Positions 1 through 13,069 of a DNA stretch of 64,000 nt are shown here, in pieces. Position 1 is the stretch's first letter, and each line of letters begins with the position of its first letter. The stretch covers positions 186,001-250,000 of the forward strand of contig RSEE01000092.1 in assembly GCA_003971905.1 (NCBI GenBank), in the 5' to 3' direction. This DNA is from Moniliella sp. 'wahieum' (taxonomy: Eukaryota > Basidiomycota > Moniliellomycetes > Moniliellales > Moniliellaceae). A program made the position numbers and the translations under genes. The notes under the pieces are model-generated. The model did no database searches. It was not told the origin of the DNA and was given only the letters and a program-made list of their open reading frames with translations.

Positions 1-2
1 TG

Positions 3-630
3 GCTGAGGCCGAACGGTTGCAGGAGGAAGTGGTGGTGTCGCGCGCTGCGGCCGAAAAGGCAGAGCGGCAGCTGCGTTGGCCCAAAGTGAAGCTGAGCAC
101 CTCATGCTCGTTCGACGGTCGAGATTGAGGCTGAACGGGAGCGACGAAGTCAGTTGGAACGCGTGGTGCGTGGATTGGAAGGCGAATGCGAGCGGTATCG
201 CCAACAGGTACGTTTTTTCGTTTCGTTCGTTTCTTTGTCTAGTGGTGGTGGTGGTGGCTGTTTTTCATGGCTGGAGAGGGGGGGGGGGTCCTCTCACGTG
301 CGATGGGCTTCTGACATTTATCTTGTTTGGCAGTTGGAAGATGCGCAGCTGGATGGTCCTGATCACGGCCTCCAGCTTGGGGAATGAGTGGAATGAGTTG
401 GACGTGCCAAATCCGACACACTGGGAGCGGCGCTGGAGCGAGCGCGACGTCAAGTGTCAGACGAGGCGCAGGATACGTGTGACGACTGTGGTGAACGGTA
501 CGTGGCTTGCGTCTCTTTACTGTTTGCACTCACTCCGTGTGCAGTGGAACGAGGTGGGGAGCAGAAAAAAAGCTGACTCCAGATCAGAGGACATCGACTG
601 GAAAATTGTCCGTATGCACAGGTATTTTGA
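3..630 (+). CDS. CLIP-170/Bik1-like microtubule plus-end protein, C-terminal part
   Basis: This is the 3' end of a gene that begins outside the window. The visible part is a coiled coil rich in Glu, Arg and Gln (3-207), then an intron 208-333 (GTACGT...CAG), more coiled coil (334-497), a second intron 498-587 (GTACGT, a CTGAC branch site, CAG) and a last exon ending in TGA at 628-630. Joining the last two exons gives the zinc knuckle CDDCGERGHRLENC, the canonical C-x2-C-x3-GH-x4-C pattern, followed by PYAQVF and the stop. CLIP-170 family proteins end in such a knuckle and an aromatic residue, and bind dynactin or tubulin partners at microtubule plus ends. The frame shifts at least once near 125 and again in exon 2, as in neighbouring genes. 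Another coiled-coil protein with a terminal knuckle remains possible. Confidence 0.6.
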
Positions 631-1984
631 TCGTTCGATACGGGGTGAGTTGTTGCCGACCGGACCAAGTCCAAGCACCGAGGACGTAGTGCAGTGCGCA
701 TGTGCTTTGGTCAAGGCCGTCGTTGGTCTCTTGCGGTGTGTTTCTTCAAGCCTCGCGCTTGTAATAGCTTGCAGCTTCACCTCCGTGGCTGCTGCCGGAC
801 CCTGTGCGGGAGGAGGGGAGGCGTTGGCACTCCCGGCGTTATCGGCTATTTTCCTTCCTGTTTGTCGGGCTTTGCAGTCTCGGCCCCGTTTTCATGGGAC
901 ACCGCGGTAGAGAAATTCATCGGATTAGGAATCTGCAGTGCCTGTCTTCCCCTTCCTACTTAGTGGTGAGAGCAAGTGCTCGTAGCCTGGTATAATCGAT
1001 ACTGATGTATTATTGCTCAAACCGCTGCCTTCAGTGCCTCTGGCCGTGGCAGGGCGCGCGTGGGACCAGCGCTGAGCGAGGCCATAGGCAGGTTGGGCAC
1101 GGCATCATTGTACCACCCAATCGTGAACCAGTGTGGGGACAAATGGTGAATGCGCGTCCGTGCAGTGAAGACCCCAACGAGCGGACAGTGCACCGCGGGA
1201 CAAGACAAACAACTACCAATGGCTACCCCGGAGACACTACCACTGGGAGCTACAACGGGGGGAGGATGGCTCTGGTTGGATGAAATACGTCGCGCTGCGA
1301 CGGAAGGGGGCACTGGTCAGTGCTAGTCACCAGAGCTGGCCAGAACAAGCCAGAACAAGCCAAGAGGGCGGGACGGCAGGAGGGCAGGAGGGCAGGAGGG
1401 AAGGAGGGCACTAGGGATGGGACGGGACTACGACGACCACAGAGGGGAGGGGGTTCAGGTGTCGAAACTCCGAATCCAGAGATCCAGAGGTGGAGAGGTA
1501 GAATGGGAGATGGAATGGGCAATCACGATGGAGCTGCGATTGTATGTGGACGCAAGAGCAAGAAGAGCAGGAAGAGCAGGAGCAGGAGCACCACACCATC
1601 GTAAACCCAAGCCAGGGTAAAGCCAAAGAAGGCAACCCCCGGGGAAGGCAACTCCCCAGGGAAAGCAAAAAAAACTTAGACAAGGCCACCCCCCCCCCCA
1701 GGCGGAAGAAAACGCCAGAGAAAAGAGAAACAAATCATGTGCTTCTTTCAATCCAACCCTTGGACCCTCCACCCTCTACACTTGAGCCATGAGCCTTGAG
1801 CCTCGAGCCTTCCCCTTTGCACCTTCGTCGCTTGGCCCTTTAACCCTTGTTGGTTCACCAGGACCTAAGCGCACATCCAGCACCGAAGCAAAAGACGGGC
1901 GCTAGACGCGCACCCCCCCCCCACCCTCAACCTCGAGCCTCACTTCCCACACAACACCCCTCACCCTCACCGCGCCTGCTTGCT
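631..1984. other. Intergenic region between convergent genes
   Basis: This stretch lies between the stop of the CLIP-170-like gene and the C-terminal end of NGG1 on the other strand. It holds poly-purine and poly-pyrimidine runs and repeated short motifs such as the GAGCCTTGAGCC pair near 1791-1808, but I see no open frame with recognisable protein features on either strand. Confidence 0.6.
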
Positions 1985-4427
1985 TTACCACCCCTCGGCT
2001 TCGGCGGGCAAGGGCGGGATGGAGCGGAAGACAGAAAAGGGGTTATCATCCTCATCTTCATGATCGCCATCACCATCACCATGGCCATGGCCATCGGCAT
2101 CGCCATCGTGATCAGGACGGTGATGAGGATTGTAGTCGGGCGGGGGTCCGCTCCAGAGCGGATCGTGGCCAAACATGGCATCAAACCGCCGCTTGCCATT
2201 TGGCTCGTTTGGCAATAGCTCGAAGCACGTGGTGTGAGACGACGCGTTCGGCCGGGCCGGTGGTGAGCAAAGAGTCGGCAGTCAACGCTCCTTCGCCCGC
2301 GCCTGGGACCGTGCCAGTGGTTGTGGAATCCCCATTGACATTGGCATTGGCATTGGCATTGGCGTTGGCGTTGAGATGGGGGGTACCGGGTGTACCGGCC
2401 GATGCGCCATGTGGATCAGCAGCAGTTGGTCCCCTGTGCCTCCGCCGCTGGCCGATGGAGCATGATGATGATTTTTTTTACGTTTTCCCGCGGCGGTTTG
2501 GGCGCGGAGTTGGCGTTGACGTCGAATCCAGCCCTGTTCGATTTCGCGTTCGAAGGAGGCGAGGCCATGGAGGTATTCCTGGTAAGCCATGCGTTTCTGG
2601 GCGATTTCCAAGAGCCGGTGTTTGCGCGCGTGGTTGAGGGTGCGGACGTGGCGCAACGCGCGCTGTACTCGGCGCAACGTCGAGCTCACCTCGTCGTCCA
2701 GCGGTTCGCCGGCCGGGTGCGTAGGCGAGGGCAGGGAAGTCGGTGGCAGTAGAGGTACGGGAAGGGAAGCGGATAGTGCGGGCGAGGGTGGCGAAGGCCC
2801 CGATCCGATAAGTTCATTGTCACTGGACGCGCTAGCAACATCTCCAACTCGTCCGCAAACGAGTTTCAAATGTGCCCACATCTTGTCCCAGCGATGCGGT
2901 CACCGCCGGAGGCACTACCTCTTTCAGACGTAAACCCAATAAGGGCATGCGTGCCTTGGCCTCCTCCTCCTCCCCCCTTTCTCCGCCCCGGGCGCCCGTT
3001 CGTCCGACGACGAGGGCGACGGGAGGACGGCGAACGCGGCAGCGGCAAGAGGGAGGCAACCACACGTTGGGTCGTTGGGCCCGAGGCGGCATCGTCGGTA
3101 ACCCAACTGCGATCGCTCAAGGCGGCCGGGGTAAAGGAAGGGTTGTACCCGTTCGGTTTTTTCTTGTCGGACCCCGTCGGCGGCGGAGCCGAGGCAACAG
3201 CGTCGGTGGACCCGGCCTGTCCGCCGCCGCCGAGGGACGGGACCGGTTCCTGTTCCCAGGCCAGACGGTAGTAGGGTCCCAACGGGGGCATATCAAAGAT
3301 ATGCGCATCCGCCTCTTCTTCGTGGCTGGCCGAGGTGAGCCAAGCGAGGTCGTCTTCGGTGATCGACTTGAAGTAGGGTTCGACAGCAGTAAAAAAGGTT
3401 TGCAATGGCACCTGGGCTGCCTCTTTTCCCTTTTTGGTATGGGAGCGCGCAGGCACCTCGCCCGGGGGGACACTGTCGCGTTCGCGCTCCGTTCGCGGTC
3501 GCGCCAGTCGCGTGCGCTAAAGTCCTCCTCGACCTCGTACAGCGTGGTTGCCTTCCACCGACGCGCACGCGTGTGGGCCAGACGCGGCATGATGGTGGTG
3601 GGCGTCACGCTGGGCAATGCCCAGGCCGGGTCCACGGGGGGCTCGGGGGCGGCGGGGAGGGAAGAGGAGGAGGGCGGGGCTTGGCCGGCGCGAGTGAGGG
3701 CTGGGAAATAAAGGATTTGTCAGCTTGTTGTCCCACTTGAGGCGGGGGGGGGGGGGGAGGGACGGAGGCGAGGGGCGGGAGGCGAGGGGGAGAGGAGGGA
3801 TGGTATGTGATGGGACGGGGGACGTACTTTGGGTGTGGGATGGAGCGGCGCGGGTTGGGACGGGCGAGGGGCAAGTCATCGTCGGGAGAGAGGACGGCGC
3901 GTTTGCGCTTGGCGACCTGGACGGGCGCGGAAGCAGGTGCGGCGCGGACGCGGCGCAGACGTGGGCGTAGGCGCGGAGGCGGAGACGGAGGCGGAGACGG
4001 GCGGGGGCGAGCGGGAAGAGTCGGTGGCGGGGGGCGGGATCCGGCAGAGGACACGAGGGAGGGGTCGCGGCGGATCTTGATGCGGGGTAGTTTGGGGGGC
4101 GGGGGCAGAGCTGGGCGCGGGCAGGGGGGCGGCAGCGGGTGCCGAGGCGGGGAGGGGGGGCGAGGGGCGGGCGCACGCGCGGCGGGGGCCGAGGTGGGCG
4201 TGGAGGCGGCGGGGGGCGAGTGGGTGCGGGGGCGGAGAGGGAGCGTCGGCGGGGCTTGCGGGCGGCGGTGCGGCGGCGGCGGTGGGCTGGGCGGGGCGAC
4301 GCGGCGGATGGAGGCGGAGAGGGAGTGCTTGAGGTCGGCGAGCGCGTGGGCGAGGACGGGGAGGGTGTCGGGGCGGGGGAGGGTGTCGGTGGGGCGAGGG
4401 CGAGGAGGCGCTCGGGGGCGGGGGCAT
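1985..4427 (-). CDS. NGG1: SAGA complex subunit Ngg1/Ada3
   Basis: Ngg1 (Ada3) is the adaptor of the histone acetyltransferase module of SAGA, working in the nucleus with Gcn5 and Ada2. The protein starts at an ATG at 4427 with a proline-rich N-terminus that includes a helical LPVLAHALADLKHSLSASI segment. A middle region follows with ATLYEVEEDFSARDW, then SITEDDLAWLTSAS and PPLGPYYRLAWEQE near 3400-3250, and LSDRSWVTDDAASGP. The diagnostic C-terminal helices lie at about 2720-2520: LRRVQRALRHVRTLNHARK, LLEIAQKRMAYQEYLHGL and FEREIEQGWIRRQRQ, the conserved Ada3 core. A tail rich in Asp, His and Gly runs to about 1985, where the frame ends. The reading frame changes several times. It starts 358 bp from the divergent aminopeptidase gene. 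The family call is firm and the exact C-terminus is not. Confidence 0.85.
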
Positions 4428-4784
4428 GATGGCGGTGGAGGTGGTGGTGGAGGTGGTGGTGGAGGTGGTGGTGGTGTGGTGCGGGTGAATGCGGGCGGGG
4501 TGTGTGTTCCGCGGGGGGGCGGAATGGGAACCCTAGCGGTGGGTGCTAGGGTTGGGGCTGCCCCAGCAGAAAAGGCCACATGGTGGTTGCGTTTTCCACC
4601 CAGTACAGTGCAAAAATGCCACGGACTGTCCACGTGGGTTTGTGGCTGGAAAGCAGCCGCCGCTGTATCTGGCGCCCCAGCGGCTACTAATCCCCTCACC
4701 CTCGTCCGCCCCAGCGCCCCTGTCCGTGCGCTGCCCTCCCCCTCCCCCCCGCCGCTACACCTCCACCCCACCACCTCCTCCTCC
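4428..4784. promoter_or_regulatory. Divergent promoter between NGG1 and the aminopeptidase gene
   Basis: This 357-bp interval separates two divergent start codons, so it should carry both promoters. It contains a GGT-rich tract (4433-4470) and pyrimidine-rich stretches just before the aminopeptidase ATG, typical of fungal transcription start regions. I see no clear TATA box. Confidence 0.5.
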
Positions 4785-6697
4785 ATGGGCGCCACCGCCA
4801 CCGGCATGGTCCCCCGCTGCGCGCGTCGCTGCGCTGCGTGCCCAGCTGCGCGCCGCCCAGCTCGACGCCTACCTCGTGCCCTCGAGGACGCCACAGAGCG
4901 AGTACCCCGCCGGGTGCGATGCGCGCCGCGCCTACCTCACCGGCTTCAACGGCAGTGCCGGCACCGCCCTCGTCACCGCCGACAAGGCCTCTCTTTACCG
5001 ATGGCCGGTACTTCTCCAGGCTGCCGCGCACTCGAGCCGGGCGTGTGGACGCTGATGCGCCAGGGCGAGCCCGGCGTGCCGACGTGGCAAGAGTACGTCG
5101 CCCACCACCTCCCGTCCGGCAGCCGGGTGGGTGTTGAGTGCCGAGCTGATCACTGCGCCCGATGCGGCGGAGCTGGCGAGCGCGCTGACGCCGCGCGACA
5201 GCCAGCTGGTCGCTGTCGACGGTCCCAATCCCGTCGATACCATCTGGGCCGACGACCACGCTGCGCCGCGTCCGGCCCGTTCCGCACCAGCCCGTGTTCT
5301 GCCTGGCGGACGAAGCGGCGGCGCGAGCTACGGGGACAAGGTGGCTGCGTTGCGTGCTGCGCTACGTGCGCGCGCGACGCCGGCTCAAGTCTGGTGGCCA
5401 ACATGCTGGACGAAGTGGCGTGGCTGTTCAACCTGCGCGGCACCGATGCCCTACAACCCCGTCTTTTTCGCCTTTGCCTTTGTCCTGCTCGACCAGACCT
5501 GGCTCTTTGTCCAGCCGGGCGTGCTGACGCCCGAGGCGGAGGCTCGACTGCTTCCTATCCCGACATTCGCGTCCTGCCCTACTCGTCCTTTTACCACGAG
5601 CTCAGTACCTGGGCCCAAACTGCCGGGGCCAGCGCCCATCCTGCTCGGCCAGCGCGCCAGTTGGCCATCCAACGTGCGCTCGGCGGGCCAAGCAAGACCG
5701 TGGTGGACCGGAGCATCATCCAGGACCACAAGGCCATCAAGACGGCGCTGAGCTGGCTGGGTTCAGAGAGGCGCACGTGCGCGACGGGGTGGCGTTGGCG
5801 CAGTACTTTAGCTGGCTCGAGCGCACGTTGCACGCCGGGACCAAGGTGAACGAGTACGATGCGGCAGCCAAGTTGACCTCGTTGCGGGCGCAGCAGCCCG
5901 GGTTTAAAGGCGAGTCATTTGAGACCATCTCTTCGACCGGCGCCAATGCAGCCATCATTCATTATGGTCCCCCGCCCGAGGGGAGCGCGACGATTGACCG
6001 GAGCAGATCTACCTCTGTGACAGGGGGTGCACTTTGATACGCCCGGCACGACAGATGTGACGCGTACCTGGCACTTTGGTACGCCGACGGCGGAAGAAGT
6101 GAGGGCCAACACGCGTGTGCTCCAAGGACACATTGCGTTGGCCACGACGATTTTCCCTACGGGTACGACGGGGTATGTGATTGATTCGTTGGCGCGTCGT
6201 GCGCTGTGGAGCGAAGGGTGGGACTACAAGCACGGAACAGGGCATGGGGTCGGTGCCTGGCTCAATGTGCACGAAGGTCCGCATGGGATCAACACGCGTG
6301 CCGCGTCGGACAGCACGGCGTTGAAACCCGGGATGATCGTGTCGAATGAGCCGGGGCTGTACCTGGCCGGATCGTTTGGGATCCGGATCGAGTCCCTGGT
6401 TGCGGTCCAGACCAAGCAGACGGCGCATCCGTCCGAACGGCCGTTCCTTGAATTCGACACGCTCACCCTCTGCCCGATCCAGGCGTCGTTGGTGGACGCG
6501 AGCCTGCTCAGCCCGGACGAGAAGGGGTGGATGAAGCGGTACCACCAGGGGTGTACGAGGGCCTTGCGCCGCGCCTCGAAGCGCTCAACGACACGGAGAC
6601 CCTGGCGTGGCTCAAGCGCGAGTGCGACGCGGCCAGGCGCTGTAGGCGGTCCCTGGACGATGGATGGCACACTACACAGATGCAGAAACGCAAGTAG
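4785..6697 (+). CDS. Xaa-Pro aminopeptidase (M24B, aminopeptidase P type)
   Basis: This metallopeptidase removes an N-terminal residue when proline is second, and is usually cytosolic. Length from the ATG at 4785 is about 635 codons, close to the roughly 620 of eukaryotic XPNPEP1. The N-terminal creatinase-like lobes show RRAYLTGFNGSAGTALVT, WTLMRQGEPGVPTWQEY and MLDEVAWLFNLRGTD. The catalytic pita-bread domain shows GANAAIIHYGPPP, a CDRG aspartate, GTTDVTRTWHFGTP with the second metal Asp, HGTGHGVGAWLNVHEGP with the metal His, SNEPGLY and GIRIES with the two metal Glu. All five ligands are visible. The spacing between the two Asp residues looks one residue longer than usual, next to a frame break. 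No intron is evident. At least five frame changes occur, in line with the rest of the window. Confidence 0.9.
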
Positions 6698-7598
6698 GGC
6701 AAGGAGGTGGACATAGGACGGATGGATGGATAGATGGATGGATGGATGGATGGATGGATGAATGGGTCAAGCTTCAAGGAGAAGACATTGGACGGAGATG
6801 ATCGATGATCGATGGAGGAGGCGACGCGGGGCGGGGACGATGAGGGTGACTGAAAGCGTCTGACACGGACGAGGGCGAGGGGGCAGGAAACATGTGACAT
6901 GTGACTAGTGCCTGGTGCCGAATGGTGACGTTGAACTTCAAAGCTTCAACGTTGAGAGCGGCGCCGGTCGGACACGGCCGGGTACACTGGGCGGAGACTG
7001 CCGCCGTGCCGGGTGGGGCAGCTGCGAGAGTGGGCTGATCGACAGACCCAAGTCGGTTCCTTCGGTGTTGTTCTTTGCTTCCCAGGCCGGCTCCCCCGCG
7101 GCCAGTGAAGCGTGAAGCGCACGTCCAGCGGCCCTGTGCCGATCCCAGCTGGGTGGCCCATGCTGCGCCCAGACTGCCCCCTGGCCTGTGCTTTTGGGCG
7201 GGGTGCCCGCCTCGCCGCTCCCGCTCCCGGCGGCCACGTCGCCATGTCTCCTGTCTGCGCGCAAGGCTGTGGTGTGTGTCGCGGTGCGCTGCCTTGCCCA
7301 GCGCCACACGTACCGTGCCGTACCACACACGCCCAGGCCTCAGTACCAGTACGCGGTCCCCGATCGGCCATCTCACATGCACACGGCGAGGGGTGTGTCA
7401 GCGCAGCGTGCGCACGCCTGTGCCAGCACGCTCCTACCCGCCCTTGCCAAACTCGCACGACCGGCGACGGCAGCCGATCCGACACGCGCCGCCTTCCTTC
7501 TTTTCCTCTTGAGTCCTGCTTGAAGCTTGAGTTCTCTCTCTCTTTCTCCCACGTCCATCCCGCGGCTACAGACAAGTGTTACGCAACCGCCCTCCGCC
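6698..7598. other. Intergenic region with tetranucleotide repeat and a TTGAA palindrome
   Basis: It holds 3' flank of the aminopeptidase gene, a (GATG)n tract at 6721-6764, an inverted repeat at 6928-6952 (ACGTTGAA / TTCAACGT), and the pyrimidine-rich leader of the next gene. I see no gene. Confidence 0.6.
6721..6764. repeat. (GATG)n microsatellite
   Basis: About eleven tandem copies of GATG with one GATA variant, lying just after the aminopeptidase stop codon, probably in its 3' untranslated region. Confidence 0.9.
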
Positions 7599-9407
7599 AT
7601 GGCCACCACTGACTCTACGCCGTCGATTGCGTCTGGGACGCCGCCGCCGCCGAGCGCGGCGCTGCGGTACGACTGCCAAGTGTGCATTGTGGGAGCGGGG
7701 ATTGTGGGGATGGTAACGGCGCTGTTGCTGCGTCGGTTGGGGATCAACGTATTGATTGAGCGGCAGACGAGTGTGTATCCGCTTCCGCGTGCCGTGTCGT
7801 TGAGTGGGGATGCGATTCGGGTGTGCATTGATGCTGGCTTGGGGGAGGAACTGCTACGGTTCGTGGCGGGCGCGACGGATGCGGGAGTGTGTCGTGGCAA
7901 GATGCAGAGGGCCAGACGTTGGTGGACTTTGCCCTGTCGGCACCGACGCAAAGTGGGTACGCGACGGGCAACATATTTTGCCAGCCAATCTTTGAGACGG
8001 CAACCACATTGGCGTGCGAGGCGAACCAAGTACCGATCCACCGTGGCTGGAACTTTTACCAGTACACCACCCTGCCCTCGGGACGGCTTGTGGCCTCGTT
8101 CGAGTCGTACAAGGGACGCAACCGGTACAATACCCAGGTGCAAGTTACGTGCGACTACCTCATTTCGGCCGAGGGCACCAACTCGACCATCCGCGAGTTG
8201 GCCGGCATTGGACGCGAAGATTATGGATTCGATTACGACTGGTTGATCCTCGATACTCGGCCGGTGCACATGCAGTCCTGGCCTTGGGTGCAGGTGTGTG
8301 ATCCGGCACGGCCAACGACCATGACGGGCGGCGGGCAGGGCCGTCGTCGGTGGGAGTTTATGCGCTTGCCCAACGAATCGATTGAGGACTTGACCGATCC
8401 GAGTACGGTGTGGGGCTTGTTGCGCCCCTATGGTCTGACGCAGGAGAACTGCGAGATTGAGCGGGCGGTGGTGTATACGTTCAAGGTCTCAAGTACGTCT
8501 TATTGTTTCTCTTTCGCCCCTTGGACCTGCGTTGGTTGGTGAGGCCTGAGGTGGTTTTGGTTGGATGGTTGGACACCAACAGAGGGACAAGGGGGCAGAA
8601 AGGATACTGGATGCTGATTACTGACGTTTATGCTTGTCTGACCCAGTGCCACGTCGTACATCAATGACAAGATCTGTTTGATTGGGGACAGTGCGCACCA
8701 GACGCCGCCGTTCCTGAACCAAGGGTTGAACTGTGGGCTGCGCGATGGCGGGCAGCTGGCATGGCGTTTGGCAGCGATTTTGAAAAAGAAGGCGACGCCT
8801 GCGCTGCTGACGTCCTACACGACCGAGCGACGGCAACAGATTGATGCGATTCTGCAAAAAATCATCAAATTGGGACTGCCAATTTGCGAGACGGACGAGA
8901 GCAAGAGCAAGCCGATGCGCGAGCAGCTGAAACAGATTACGGACGATGGACCCGTGTACGAGGACCCGTTGGGACCCGGCGCGTTTGTCGATCTCGCGCG
9001 CGGCGGCGGCGTGCAACAGTTGGTGCGTGGCTCGCTCTTCTCGCCCTTGGAGCCCTACTGCCTGGCGCCGGTGGAGGACTACACTTGGCGGCTGCTGGTG
9101 GCGCCCGAGACGGAGGAGGAGGCGCTGGCCACGGCGACGGGCAATGTGAGCGTGGGCGGGACGGCGACGCCGATGCAGCTGCAGAGCGGGCCGAAGCTGA
9201 GTGGGGTGGCGACCAAGATCCGGGGCTCAAGGCGCGGGTGGTGGAGGTGCCGTCGTACGAGGGGAGGAGTATGCGGGCTGGTTTGAGGAGCGCAAGGCCA
9301 AGTATGCGCTGGTGCGGCCGGACCACTATGTGTATGGGTTTGCGGGCACGCCGCTGGAGCTGGAGGAGATGCTGCAGCAGGTGCACAAGCGCCTCGGCAC
9401 CGCCTGA
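7599..9407 (+). CDS. FAD-dependent aromatic hydroxylase, MhpA-like
   Basis: This is a class A flavoprotein monooxygenase of the family of 3-(3-hydroxyphenyl)propionate hydroxylase, which adds a hydroxyl group to a phenolic ring using NAD(P)H and oxygen. From the ATG at 7599 the protein has an N-terminal Rossmann motif CQVCIVGAGIVGMVTALLL, an SAEGTNSTIREL segment in place of the usual DG motif, and LIGDSAHQTPPFLNQGLNCG, the flavin-ribityl GD motif with the MhpA-style QG-N-G continuation. Total length is about 550 residues, matching MhpA (about 554). One intron lies at 8493-8646 (GTACGT donor, CAG acceptor), just before the GD motif. The C-terminal thioredoxin-like part ends LEEMLQQVHKRLGTA. 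The frame breaks near 7895, at the intron junction and near 9225. The real substrate is unknown. Plant phenolics are plausible for a plant-associated fungus. Confidence 0.8.
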
Positions 9408-10087
9408 GGGGGGGGGGGGGAGACGCTGTGCGAATGATTCATGACTGTTTTCCAGAGGCATCAGGGGGAGGGGGAGGAAGAAAGGGATAGATAGATGGAT
9501 GGGACAGGAGCAGCGTAAGCTCAGTTAATTGTGTGTTTGGCCACCTCAAGTTGCTGAGGCGTGGCGTGGCGGGTCGCCGTCACCATCAACGTCAACATCG
9601 ACGTCAACATCACCGTCAGCGTCCTCACCAAGCCAACGTTCGACTGGTTCTTGCCGCCAACTGGGCTGAGCAGTTGCGGCTGAGTCGAGGCGGACGGGGA
9701 CCAGCGGGCAATGATTGATGATGGCCTGAGAGACCACTGCCAGCTACGACGGCCAGCTAGTAGCACGCCACGTGGGGGGCGTGCACGGACACAGCCCCAG
9801 CACCCACAGCGCCGCACGGGGGCAGTGGGGCGCGCAGGCTATTCCAGCGCCGGACGACAGTGGCGCCGTGCGGTGCGGCCTGCGCCCCCAGCGCGACGGG
9901 TGATGCATTACACACTGCCCCGTGCGGCGGCGCACGCGCAGCAGCACGCAGCAGCGCCGACGGCGTTCCAACCATCCGTCCAGCATGCGTCGTGCGTGCC
10001 ACCGCGCCCAGCCTGTCTGCCGCGCGTGCTTATATACGCCCTGCGCACCCATGCCTCGCCCTCCCCCTCCCCCTCCCCCATCCCCCC
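9408..10087. other. Intergenic region and promoter of glucose-6-phosphate isomerase
   Basis: After a G-run at 9409-9420 and a short GATA/GATG tract near 9488-9502 comes GC-rich DNA without coding signs. A TATATA element sits at 10029-10034, 54-59 bases before the isomerase ATG, followed by a CCCCCT-rich leader. This is the clearest TATA box in the window and suits a strongly expressed glycolytic gene. Confidence 0.6.
10029..10034 (+). promoter_or_regulatory. TATA box of the glucose-6-phosphate isomerase gene
   Basis: TATATA within GCTTATATACGCC, 54 bases upstream of the ATG and followed by a pyrimidine-rich leader, as in highly expressed fungal glycolytic promoters. Confidence 0.55.
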
Positions 10088-11901
<1,814 letters not shown>

Positions 11902-12078
11902 TAAATTTAACGTACCCTCTCTATGTTTCTTGCCTTGTTCCGTCGTCGCGTCTTCTTCCCTTTGCTCGTTCAATGTCCCATAGCCCCGCGAGTACAGAGT
12001 ACAGATTGTCTGCAATGTAGTGTTGCGTGTAAGTACACAGGTGAGTGCGAGTGCGAGGCGGTGCCGGTGCCATAGCTT

Positions 12079-12109
12079 GGAATGGAATGGAATGGAATGG
12101 AATGGAATG
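12079..12109. repeat. (GGAAT)6 microsatellite
   Basis: Six tandem GGAAT units in the non-coding DNA after PGI1. Confidence 0.92.
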
Positions 12110-12262
12110 CGGCCATGCCGGTCCTACTTGCGTACTGAGTCTCAGTACGGTGCAGTGGGTTGGGGGGGTGGACGTTGGGCGCGTATTGGATTAGATGGGA
12201 TAGAGTAGGGATTAGGTTCGGACGATCAGATGGAGTAGGGGGCTACTAGTAGGCTAGGGACT

Positions 12263-12310
12263 AAGCTACTAAGCTACTAAGCTACTAAGCAACTAAGCTA
12301 CGAAGCTACG
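12263..12310. repeat. Tandem AAGCTACT repeat
   Basis: Five to six copies of an eight-base unit with single-base variants, flanked by inverted fragments of the same motif (AGTAGGCTA). Confidence 0.88.
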
Positions 12311-13069
12311 ATGCTTCTTAGTAGGCTACTCCTGTCGAATGATACCTGATACCTGATACCTGGGGACCGTTACACCGTTACACCATAGGACGCCGATGAC
12401 TCGATGACGAGACTTGCAGGGAACACGGAAGGGGCAGTCCACGATGTGAGGGAGGTGGATTGAGAGCGCCCGTTCTCTTGGTTCCAACCAACGTGCGCCC
12501 AGGGTAAGAGAAGGTAGCAAGGGAAAGCCCAAGGGCAAGACCAAGACCGAGGGCGAGGGCGATAGCAAGACCGAGGGCAAAGGCGAGGACACTGAAGGAC
12601 AAAAAAGGGGGAGGGACGACATGGATTGAACGGTGAGGGAACAGTACGGTTGCGGTACGGGGGGCAAGCAAGCAAGCAAACAAAGCAAGCAAGCAAAAAA
12701 AGCAAGCAAGGAAGAAAGGAAGAAAGAGACCGGAGGGGAAAAGAGACGGACAGCGCGGTCCGGTTCGCCACTGTGGAGTCTAGCGGGGAGATGGACGGAC
12801 GAGATGAGGCTGGGCAGCCTGCGATGGGACGGCGGGGCAGCGGGATGAGATAGGTAGGGCACGGTACGGCCAAGGGGGTGGGATAGGGGGGGGGGCATCC
12901 ATCCGTAGCAGGAGAGAAAACTCAGTACTCAAAGCTCAAAGCTCAAAGCTCAGGCGCAGTCCAGTCCAGTCCAGCCCAGTCTGGTGTATTCAATCCCAGT
13001 GCAGTGCAGTACAGTGCAGCAGAGCAGAGCAGAGCAGTCGAGTAGAGGCTAGGTACTAGTTCCTAGTTC

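Noticed and set aside
3807-5849. A 680-codon open frame on the plus strand
   Set aside because: It runs antisense through NGG1 and then out of frame through the aminopeptidase. It is open only because of GC-rich composition and shows Arg/Gly-rich nonsense.
12079-12109. GGAAT repeat as a human satellite-like centromeric element
   Set aside because: Six copies only, in a chain of unrelated micro-repeats. The match to satellite III is chance.
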